Shown: positions 7,263 through 14,633 of the stretch, piece after piece
Numbering within the stretch: position 1 is the stretch's first letter
Layout: each line of letters starts with the position of its first letter
Virus record (IMG/VR): IMGVR_UViG_3300035698_009098
Span: 1-23,985 of that record
Origin: a virus
Reading direction: 5' to 3' (one strand)
DNA: 23,985 nt
Program-made: the position numbers and the translations under genes
The notes under the pieces: generated by a model
Database searches by the model: none
The model's input: the letters and a program-made list of their open reading frames with translations, nothing else
What the model was told of the DNA's origin: nothing

Positions 7263-9104
7263 ATGAAACACAAAATAACATTATTAAGTATTTTGTTGAT
7301 GTTTTCATTAGCCATCGCTATCCAAGCAATACCTCAAGGTGGAGTAACTATCAACAGCCCTGCGACAACAACTTGGACAAACGAAATTAATTATACAGAC
7401 GGTTTTAATTTTTCCTTTTCAGATAACGAGAGAGATTATTCAGCTACTTGTAATTTGTACATAGGAACAGATTTCAACCTTCCAGTAATTATGGCAACAT
7501 CAACAAATGCATATCATTCAGAAGTTATCGCAGAGGATACTGACACAGTATTTTATATGAATCACACATTCCCGACCAACAATACAAAGTATTATTGGAC
7601 AGTTAGATGCATAAACAATTCGCATCTTCCAGGAGCCGCCCCAGACTTAAGAACAATGAAGCAGGGAACAGCTACACCAACGATCGCAATGGGAACTAAC
7701 AGCTTCACAAATAATACTTATGTTACGCTTCCTATTAAGTTCGAATTCACAGCATTAGATGAAGCAACACAGGGCGAAGCAATAACAGTCTACGTGAGAA
7801 ACAATTCAGGATATGCATGGACATCAACGTCTGCATACAATGGCACAGCAAAAAATTTATCTTGGAGTCCAGCAGATGGAACCTATGTCGTGCATTTGAA
7901 TTTAACAAGTCCATCAGGGAACACAGCCCAGAATGATACAGACTACACAATCATGGTAGACGAAACAGACCCTGCAGTGACTTGGAATACCCCAGCAGCA
8001 GGAGCAACATCAGCAAATACATATGTCGATTTAAACTGGACATTAACCGAGCAGAATCTAGATGTAATTTTATTAAATTGGAGTGGAACAACTGAGACAA
8101 TTGACAATGCAAACTGCACAGGAACAGCACCGAACTACACATGCACTTTTAATAAAACGACCGTAGCACCAGGAAGAAATATTCCATACAGTCTTATAAT
8201 TAATGACAGTGCAACAAATTCAATGCAAACATCAGCAAGATATATCAGTTTAAACATAACATCACCAACCCTAACTTCATACAATTGGTCAGTAGACGAA
8301 AGCAGAGCATCATGGAGAACACTAATCACAGCAACAACTCCATCGACATGCAATGCGAATGTATACAACAATGCAGGAACAAAGGTAGGAGTGATAGCAG
8401 GAACTCTTGGAACGATAGGAGCAACAACTAACTGCACTGGAAGAATCGGAGCAGCTGATATTTTAACAGATGGAGCAGTCAGGCTAGAGATAAACGTAAC
8501 AGACGCAGCAGGCACACAATCTCTATCAAACAAAGCAGGAGTAATGAATTATTTATACACAGGATGGAACTTAATCACATACCCAGACACAAAGAGAACT
8601 GTTTATACAATTTGTAATGAGATAGCATCATGTACATCAATCGCATGGTATAACAACACTGGACAAGCATATGTGACTTATTCAACAAGCACCCCATCAA
8701 CGAACAATGGAACATCCATCTCTCCAGGAGACGCAATATTGGTCTACGTATCAGCAGACAGTTCATTTATAGCAAATGATAACTTGCCAACTGTAGCAGA
8801 CCAAGGAAAATACATTGTTTTATACGATGGTGGATGGAACACAATGGGCTTGACAGAAGACGCAAATCTTTCTGCAGTATACAACACAGTAACGAACAAC
8901 ACAGTAGCAGACAAGAACATCACATACGCATCATGGTATGACGCAGACACAAGCGTATTCAGTACATGCAAACGATCGTCAAGCACATGTGCAGGAACAA
9001 CCACAGGAGCAACAGATATAAACTTGCCACCAGGATACGCAGTATGGGTACTAACAGATCAGGACGCAAACTATACCATAAATAGAACTGGGGTGACAGG
9101 ATGA
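7263..9104 (+). CDS. Secreted S-layer-like / Ig-domain virion surface protein
   Basis: 613 residues starting with a clear signal peptide (basic MKHK, hydrophobic core to about residue 20, then IQAIPQGG). The mature part is beta-rich with several Ig/FN3-like segments (INSPATTTWTNEINYTDG near the start, NTPAAGATSANTYVDLNWTL in the middle) and many N-x-S/T sequons (NNTYVT, NLT, NWS, NCT, NIT). The last 180 residues contain two related modules that begin TGWNLITYPD and GGWNTMGLTE. Both continue to a Trp/Tyr strand and a PGDAILVYV / PPGYAVWVL strand, so this is an internal duplication. There is no C-terminal anchor. The ATG has GGAGG at about 7251-7255 and the stop overlaps the next ATG. It is likely exported through the host Sec pathway or displayed on virions, with a host-binding or envelope-mimicking role. 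Family not named. Confidence 0.7.
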   Translation: MKHKITLLSILLMFSLAIAIQAIPQGGVTINSPATTTWTNEINYTDGFNFSFSDNERDYSATCNLYIGTDFNLPVIMATSTNAYHSEVIAEDTDTVFYMNHTFPTNNTKYYWTVRCINNSHLPGAAPDLRTMKQGTATPTIAMGTNSFTNNTYVTLPIKFEFTALDEATQGEAITVYVRNNSGYAWTSTSAYNGTAKNLSWSPADGTYVVHLNLTSPSGNTAQNDTDYTIMVDETDPAVTWNTPAAGATSANTYVDLNWTLTEQNLDVILLNWSGTTETIDNANCTGTAPNYTCTFNKTTVAPGRNIPYSLIINDSATNSMQTSARYISLNITSPTLTSYNWSVDESRASWRTLITATTPSTCNANVYNNAGTKVGVIAGTLGTIGATTNCTGRIGAADILTDGAVRLEINVTDAAGTQSLSNKAGVMNYLYTGWNLITYPDTKRTVYTICNEIASCTSIAWYNNTGQAYVTYSTSTPSTNNGTSISPGDAILVYVSADSSFIANDNLPTVADQGKYIVLYDGGWNTMGLTEDANLSAVYNTVTNNTVADKNITYASWYDADTSVFSTCKRSSSTCAGTTTGATDINLPPGYAVWVLTDQDANYTINRTGVTG

Positions 9105-9760
9105 AATCAGCAACTAAAGTAATCTTAATAGTGATGGCGGCAATAATCAGCCTACTAGCAACTTGCATCGCAGCAACAGCAATTGACTTCCCTCTTCCAA
9201 TTAACGGAAGATTGGAATTCAATGACTATTCTGTAGGGCAAACCATCAAAATAACCAACACCAGGACAGGAATCACTGAACAAGTTGTGGTAAATGCAAA
9301 TGAAGAGTATTTATACGACTGGTCAAATTCAGATAACAAGCAAGGAACAATCTCTAGAAATTCATTGGGAGACACATTCCAAATTGAAATACTTGACTGT
9401 TCAGGAGAATGCAAAAAGGAAATCCAATACACAGGACAACCAGAAATCTTCGTAATGTGGAATTTAATGCACACAACACTAGAGAACAAAATTAAAACAG
9501 CATGCGAATGCGACACTTCCTTCTTAGGAATCCTAGGAATGCTGGTGGCTTTGATATTGTCAATCGGTGGAGGAATGCAAATCTACAAGAACAGAAAAGG
9601 TGGAATAACAATATTGCATAGGCATAGGGGAATCCAAGGATACCACAACCCAGATACACAGCACAGAAACCTTAAATATCGTCATGCAAAGCTGTCAACA
9701 TCACCAGTCCAATACTCAAAGGACATAAAAAAGATAGAAGAAATAGGAGGACTGATTTAA
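9101..9760 (+). CDS. Signal-peptide / single-TM protein with His-Arg-rich C-terminal tail
   Basis: 219 residues. An N-terminal signal or anchor covers residues 6-28 and is followed by an extracellular Ig-like beta domain (PLPINGRLEFNDYSVGQTIK and later GDTFQIEILDC). Four cysteines lie at about 100, 104, 135 and 137. A transmembrane helix is at 141-157, after which comes a basic cytoplasmic tail. The tail has a striking run of His and Arg: ITILHRHRGIQGYHN (169-183), then H188 and YRHAKL (193-198). The ATG overlaps the stop of the preceding secreted protein (ATGA), so the two are probably made together and may form a complex, this protein being the membrane partner. No enzyme family is recognised. 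Confidence 0.65.
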   Translation: MKSATKVILIVMAAIISLLATCIAATAIDFPLPINGRLEFNDYSVGQTIKITNTRTGITEQVVVNANEEYLYDWSNSDNKQGTISRNSLGDTFQIEILDCSGECKKEIQYTGQPEIFVMWNLMHTTLENKIKTACECDTSFLGILGMLVALILSIGGGMQIYKNRKGGITILHRHRGIQGYHNPDTQHRNLKYRHAKLSTSPVQYSKDIKKIEEIGGLI

Positions 9761-10300
9761 ATGCCAGTATCACCACACCCAATAACCGTAACGGTTTATG
9801 ACAAGGATAATACAACACTACTTGCAGGAGCAAGCGTGTATGTAAGAAATGCAACAAAGCGAACCACAGGCGAAACGAAAACAACCAATGCAAGTGGAGA
9901 AACCATAATCGACTTGGCAAATCTTGATGTAGCATCAGGACAAACCTTGCAGTATGAGACAGGAGACGAGATCCTTATAATCGCATACTATGGAAACTAC
10001 CACGATGCAGCATTCTACACAGTAGCAGGAGCAACCAAGGCACAGACACTTTATATGAATCCAGTAAGACACAACCCAGACCTTAACGCAGAAACAGTTA
10101 AATGCATAATTTTGGGAAACACAGAATCAACGGTCTACTACGCAAAGATATATAATCTTCCAGATGCCAGATTGCTTGCACACATTGAATGTCCAGCAAA
10201 CGATTCCAAAATAGCATATGTGGATGCACTACAATGCCATGGTGGAATAGTTATCGCAAGAGAGAACTCAGGACTGATTGTCACTGCAGTGATCAAATAG
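9761..10300 (+). CDS. Carboxypeptidase-regulatory-like (Ig-like) virion structural protein
   Basis: 179 residues. The first 90 look like a carboxypeptidase-regulatory or Big-type beta sandwich: PITVTVYDKDNTTLLAGASV followed by TTGETKTTNASGETIIDLAN, which has the usual 'added variable, then transformed into a noun' pattern of such domains. The C-terminal half is a second beta-rich domain (VKCIILGNTESTVYYAKIYN, then HGGIVIAREN). There is no signal peptide, which suits a protein assembled into virions from the cytoplasm. ATG 9761 follows the upstream stop directly and TAGGAGG lies about 10 bases before it. Likely a spike, fibre or baseplate accessory; exact role unknown. Confidence 0.6.
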   Translation: MPVSPHPITVTVYDKDNTTLLAGASVYVRNATKRTTGETKTTNASGETIIDLANLDVASGQTLQYETGDEILIIAYYGNYHDAAFYTVAGATKAQTLYMNPVRHNPDLNAETVKCIILGNTESTVYYAKIYNLPDARLLAHIECPANDSKIAYVDALQCHGGIVIARENSGLIVTAVIK

Positions 10301-10312
10301 GAGGAAAAGAAA

Positions 10313-10834
10313 ATGGGAATAAAAGAACCAATTTTGCAAGTTAAAGTTAATGTAAAGGTCGCAACGAGGAAATTCATTCCAGACCCACAAGGGAGCATCA
10401 TTGGAGTAGATGGAATCACTGGAAACTATGGAGCATGGGCAGCTCAAGAAGTTCACAATCTACTAACAAGTGCAGGAAGAGATTATCTACATTTACAAGG
10501 ATATGAAACAACTGGACTTGGAGCAAATGGTGGGAATTATCTAGCACTGACAGTAAATTCAGAGGCACCAGCTACTGCAGATACCACATTGACAGGAGAA
10601 ATAACTGACGATGGTCTTGAAAGAGCACAAGGAGCAGTGACTCACGCAACAGGAGAAACAACATCCACAGTTGCGAAAACATTCACAGCATCAGGAACTC
10701 ATACTGGAGTACAGAAAAGCGGTCTTTTTACAGCTACAACAGCAGGAACCATGGTTCACGAAGCAACATTCTCAAGCGTGAATCTAGCAACAAACGACCA
10801 GCTTGCTGTAACATGGACAATAACACTATCTTAA
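10313..10834 (+). CDS. Virion structural protein (tail fibre / surface accessory type)
   Basis: 173 residues, with ATAGGAGG just upstream. After a short N-terminus (KEPILQVKVNVKVATRKF) comes a pattern common in phage surface proteins. It has NLLTSAGRDYLHLQGY, then NYLALTVNSEAPATADTTLT with a following GEI/E and R. That is the 'alignment of ALG...ap...DT.L..E....R' arrangement of widespread uncharacterised tail proteins. The remainder is Thr/Ser/Ala-rich beta structure ending in AVTWTITLS. A poly-T terminator follows at once, so it ends the transcript of the first half of the surface cassette. Function beyond virion structure is inference. Confidence 0.6.
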   Translation: MGIKEPILQVKVNVKVATRKFIPDPQGSIIGVDGITGNYGAWAAQEVHNLLTSAGRDYLHLQGYETTGLGANGGNYLALTVNSEAPATADTTLTGEITDDGLERAQGAVTHATGETTSTVAKTFTASGTHTGVQKSGLFTATTAGTMVHEATFSSVNLATNDQLAVTWTITLS

Positions 10835-10836
10835 AC

Positions 10837-10852
10837 TTTTTTTTTCTTTTTT
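10837..10852 (+). terminator. Poly-T archaeal terminator
   Basis: TTTTTTTTTCTTTTTT lies 2 bases after the TAA of the upstream structural gene and just before the next TATA box. It is a typical U-rich archaeal terminator separating two transcripts. Confidence 0.65.
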
Positions 10853-10858
10853 CAATAA

Positions 10859-10867
10859 TTTTAAATA
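10859..10867 (+). promoter_or_regulatory. Archaeal promoter (TATA) for the glycosyltransferase-methyltransferase gene
   Basis: TTTTAAATA at 10859-10867, directly after the poly-T terminator. The ribosome binding site AAGGAGG (about 10899-10905) precedes ATG 10914, leaving a leader of about 20-30 bases. Confidence 0.6.
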
Positions 10868-10913
10868 GCAGTACAACCAGGGATACCATAAGTATCACAA
10901 GGAGGCAAAACAA

Positions 10914-12260
10914 ATGGACAAAATAAACAAGAAGAATACAAGAATTGCAATCTGTGTCCCAGCATATGGAACAGTAACAGCCGATTGGTTTATACATTAT
11001 ATGCGATTTCTACAAGATGCAATGAAAAAGTTTGCAGTCAACATTTTTATACATGAACAACAACCAGTGAGCCAATGCAGGAATACGCTGGTAGACATGG
11101 CACTAATGAAGAATCCTGAATACATCCTTTTTGTAGATTCAGATAATATCGTACCACCAGGAACAATCGAGAAGCTATTGGACACAATGGAAAAGACTGA
11201 AGCAGGGCTAGTAACAGCAACCTATTTCTCAAAACAACCACCATACGCACCAGTGATCAGGCAATTCAAGTCTGGAGGATTTTGGAGAATAGACAATCCA
11301 GGACTAGGTCAACAATTCGAAATAGCAGGGTGTGGTTTTGGATGCTGTATCATGAAGGCAGAAATATTCAGTAAATGCGAAAAACCTTACTTTAAATTTA
11401 ATCACGAAGTCTGGGGAAGAAAAGACATCGTGCTCAGTGAAGATTTATACTTCTGCAGACAATTAATGACCCAGAAAATCAAAATGGTGTGTGACACAAG
11501 CGTAATATCCCCTCATATTGGAGGAGTAGTGGACGTTATGGAATACATGAACTTCGCACCAATCAGACAATCAACTGTCATGGAACGAGACGAAATGATG
11601 GCAGATATGGTCAAATACACAGGAAGAACAGAACAAGAGGTCGATTTGGATTTAATGGTAGGACCAGGTATTCTAAAAGAAGAATGGCAAAAAGTCAATC
11701 CAAAGACCCCAGAAGAAGAAAAGCAATTCTACAAATCAACCAAAAACTATCTCTACGATTTAGGTTTATGGCATTTCACAGGGAGAAGGAAATGGGACAT
11801 AGAACTAGCAACCAAATATCGAAGATACTTGACAGATGACAAGAAACCAAAATTATTAGATTTAGGATGTGGGATAGGACAGAATGCGATCATGCTTGCA
11901 AGGTTAGGGTTTGAAGTAACAATCGCAGACCTTGACGGATACACACTAGACTTCGCAGAATTCCGATTCAAAGAACATGACATACCATACAAGATATGGA
12001 GAACAGATACTGAAGACATGCCACCAGAAGAGAAGTACGATTTTATTTTATCTTTAGATGTATTCGAACACATGCCAATTGAAGAGATGCAACGATATGC
12101 AGACATCATCGAGAAGGTAAGGCACGAAGACACAGAAATACTAATGTCAACCAGCTTCGGAAAGGATGTGGGAGGAGTACCAAACAGCCATCCCATGCAC
12201 TACGACAAACTGGAAGGACATGATACAATCATTGAAAAGCTGATGAGGAAAAAAGACTGA
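10914..12260 (+). CDS. Bifunctional glycosyltransferase (GT-A) - SAM methyltransferase fusion
   Basis: 448 residues in two domains. Residues 1 to about 270 are a GT2-like GT-A domain: it opens with RIAICVPAYGTVTADWF, has the DxD metal/sugar-nucleotide motif in ILFVDSDN (71-78), then FEIAGCGFGCCIMKAEIF (135-152), an acidic SED (175-177) and SPHIGG (199-204). Residues about 300-448 are a class I methyltransferase with motif I LLDLGCGIGQNA (314-325), an acidic residue after strand 2 (ADLDG, 338-342) and LDVFEHMP (381-388). It would transfer a sugar and methylate either that sugar or a linked group. In this position the likely target is a virion surface protein or a host surface glycan. It has its own promoter and its stop overlaps the next gene by one base. 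Substrates cannot be read from the sequence. Confidence 0.85.
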   Translation: MDKINKKNTRIAICVPAYGTVTADWFIHYMRFLQDAMKKFAVNIFIHEQQPVSQCRNTLVDMALMKNPEYILFVDSDNIVPPGTIEKLLDTMEKTEAGLVTATYFSKQPPYAPVIRQFKSGGFWRIDNPGLGQQFEIAGCGFGCCIMKAEIFSKCEKPYFKFNHEVWGRKDIVLSEDLYFCRQLMTQKIKMVCDTSVISPHIGGVVDVMEYMNFAPIRQSTVMERDEMMADMVKYTGRTEQEVDLDLMVGPGILKEEWQKVNPKTPEEEKQFYKSTKNYLYDLGLWHFTGRRKWDIELATKYRRYLTDDKKPKLLDLGCGIGQNAIMLARLGFEVTIADLDGYTLDFAEFRFKEHDIPYKIWRTDTEDMPPEEKYDFILSLDVFEHMPIEEMQRYADIIEKVRHEDTEILMSTSFGKDVGGVPNSHPMHYDKLEGHDTIIEKLMRKKD

Positions 12261-14632
12261 TGGCAAAAAGAATATATTCAGAGTCAGTAAAGAAATGGCT
12301 AATAGGGAGTGGAATAACAGGAATAACGATGGTTGGTGGAATCTTTCTTTATTTAATTACTATAGGTGCAATATCTGATTATACTTATTCTGGTGACAGT
12401 GTATGTGCAGGAACTATTGAACAACCATGCTATGCATATATTAACTTCACAGCTAATGAAGATATATTCATTTATCCTACAAACTATGATCCTTATGGTA
12501 GAGATACAATCATGGAGTTTGACCCTGCAGTTAAGTCTTGGAAGCTTCAAAGGACATGGGGAAATGGATGGAAGAATATCCCATTAGACAAGTCATGTAC
12601 AGGCACATGGTGTGGGTTAAGTTCAAGTAAAAATAAAAGGAAGTTTAGTATAGCATTTAGGAAAGATAAACGATACAACATACGAATAGTAGCTTTAAAA
12701 AATAGTCCAACAGATAGCATTAAATGGGCTGCATTTGATGGATTAATTGACCCTACATGGTTGGCTGTAGAAATATCTAAATCTAAAACTGAGAAAGGCT
12801 CTATCAATATGGTTAGGAAAGAACTAAGAATTATTAAACAAGATGATTATATAAAAATTGAAAACTTAACTATGGTCAATCATACTCATTACAGTTTTAA
12901 TCCAGTATTCAATAAAAGTAAAATATTGAAAGACAAAGGTAAAGATTATGTTTACAAGTTTAGAGAGAAACAAATTACTGATATTAAATTTTATGATAAA
13001 ACAACTAAAAAAGAAAACAAAGATAAAGATAAAACCACATTAAAAGATTATGATAAGTATGATATAGTTAAACAGAAAAACTTTTCTAAAGCTGAAAAAA
13101 TATACGTTAATACTAAAATCATTTATGCTAAGTTTAGTGATGGTACCGATTCATACGGATTCAATACAACAGAGATTGGACAAATGACATTGACCGAAGG
13201 AACATTCTGGAATACAGGATATAATGGTAGAGATATTCAACTTAAAGGAAATAGTTCTGTAAATTTTTTGTTTGCCATGCAAGGAGCTGGATTTCAAGAC
13301 CTTTCAAAGAATAATTATACATATAGTGGAGCTTCAAGCGTTTTTGTTGATGGGAAAGAAGATGGAACTAAAGCATATAGGTCAAGAAAAGCAACAGCAT
13401 CTTATTTTGATATAAACGAAGCTTTTAACTGGGAGGGTTTAGATTTTACTTTTTTATTAAAGTATGCTTATTATGAAGATGGAGATAATCATATTTATGC
13501 TGCTATTGTTGAAAGTTTATGGAAAAACGGATTTTCTTTCAATAAAGGTAAGTCTGGTGGCGGACTAACAGTTTATTTACCAAACGCTACTTCATATTGG
13601 GCGCAAGACACCTCTGAATTGGCTTCTACTAATGGAGTTTGGTATAATCCAGGTATAACTGTAGACCAGTCAGATAATATTAAATATTATAATACTTATG
13701 GTTCAACAAGTATTGATACAGACCCAGTTGGTGGAAGTAATTATAATTATACTCCCACAACTTGGAGATTATTATCTTATAAAACACCAGTAAAAGTTGC
13801 AACAGGAGATATTCAATTTATACAATTCTTCAATGAACCATTAACATCTGATGAATATATACAGTGTTCAAAGGCTCCTTATGGATGCTGGTTTGAAAAT
13901 CAAGGTAACTGGTCAACATTATACTATCCTTTAACTGAAACATGGAACAGAATCAATATTACTACTAACGTAACGTGTTGGGGAATAAATTGTCCTGACG
14001 TAACTATATCATTAAATGAATCAGGTTCTCTTATAATATATAATCAATCACAGTTATCTATTGAAGGTAACAATACTTTAATATTTAATTTAACTCCTGC
14101 AACCAATGGGTTCAGTGTAAATTATGATTATAATGGTGATGTTAATGCAACGAATCAAGTAAGTAATCCAGTATATGAAGCATACAACATAACAACAACA
14201 AGCACAAGTACAAGTACAAGTACAAGTACCAGTAGCACTACAACAACAACGATAATGCAATTAAACCTATCTTATGGACCACCAGGAACAACAGTATTCA
14301 GATTTACAGGATGTGGACCAGCAAAAACAAACACATCATCCATCCCAGAAGGGCAAACAGACACATACGGAATAGACTATATTTGTAACAATGGAAGTTC
14401 ATCAGGAGACGTAAGAATGAACTTGTCAGGAACACCAAACACAGGATGGGTGTTATATGCAAGCAACACCAGCAACGTAGAAGCTAATGTAAACCTATCA
14501 AAAACACCTGGAACAAACAAGCCAATATACGCAGAACTAGCACAATACTCATGTGCATATATATGGTGGAAGGCAGAATGCTCAGAAGTAACATCGAACC
14601 CAGGAGTATATGGAATTTACTCAATAGAATAA
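12260..14632 (+). CDS. Membrane-anchored LamG-like surface protein
   Basis: 790 residues. A TM anchor or uncleaved signal lies at about 13-37 (SGITGITMVGGIFLYLITIG). An extracellular domain with paired cysteines follows (YSGDSVCAGTIEQPCYAYIN, then SCTGTWCG), of a type I associate with uncultured archaea. After a lysine-rich segment comes a concanavalin/LamG-like region (about 340-560), then Asn-rich beta domains with N-glycosylation sequons. Residues 649 onward are a Thr/Ser linker (TSTSTSTSTSSTTTTT), coded in part by four tandem ACAAGT units at 14204-14227. A C-terminal beta domain begins FRFTGCGPAKTNTSSIPEGQ. The ATG overlaps the previous stop by one base. From about 12350 to 14190 the DNA is much more A+T-rich with T-ending codons (samples near 20% GC against about 40% outside), which suggests acquisition. 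Likely a glycan-binding or host-mimicking virion protein. Confidence 0.7.
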   Translation: MAKRIYSESVKKWLIGSGITGITMVGGIFLYLITIGAISDYTYSGDSVCAGTIEQPCYAYINFTANEDIFIYPTNYDPYGRDTIMEFDPAVKSWKLQRTWGNGWKNIPLDKSCTGTWCGLSSSKNKRKFSIAFRKDKRYNIRIVALKNSPTDSIKWAAFDGLIDPTWLAVEISKSKTEKGSINMVRKELRIIKQDDYIKIENLTMVNHTHYSFNPVFNKSKILKDKGKDYVYKFREKQITDIKFYDKTTKKENKDKDKTTLKDYDKYDIVKQKNFSKAEKIYVNTKIIYAKFSDGTDSYGFNTTEIGQMTLTEGTFWNTGYNGRDIQLKGNSSVNFLFAMQGAGFQDLSKNNYTYSGASSVFVDGKEDGTKAYRSRKATASYFDINEAFNWEGLDFTFLLKYAYYEDGDNHIYAAIVESLWKNGFSFNKGKSGGGLTVYLPNATSYWAQDTSELASTNGVWYNPGITVDQSDNIKYYNTYGSTSIDTDPVGGSNYNYTPTTWRLLSYKTPVKVATGDIQFIQFFNEPLTSDEYIQCSKAPYGCWFENQGNWSTLYYPLTETWNRINITTNVTCWGINCPDVTISLNESGSLIIYNQSQLSIEGNNTLIFNLTPATNGFSVNYDYNGDVNATNQVSNPVYEAYNITTTSTSTSTSTSTSSTTTTTIMQLNLSYGPPGTTVFRFTGCGPAKTNTSSIPEGQTDTYGIDYICNNGSSSGDVRMNLSGTPNTGWVLYASNTSNVEANVNLSKTPGTNKPIYAELAQYSCAYIWWKAECSEVTSNPGVYGIYSIE
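14204..14227 (+). repeat. Tandem ACAAGT hexamer (4 units) coding a Thr-Ser linker
   Basis: Four perfect in-frame copies of ACAAGT encode TSTSTSTS in the linker of the LamG-like protein. Such slippage-prone tracts can change linker length in 2-residue steps without breaking the frame. Confidence 0.85.
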
Positions 14633-14633
14633 A

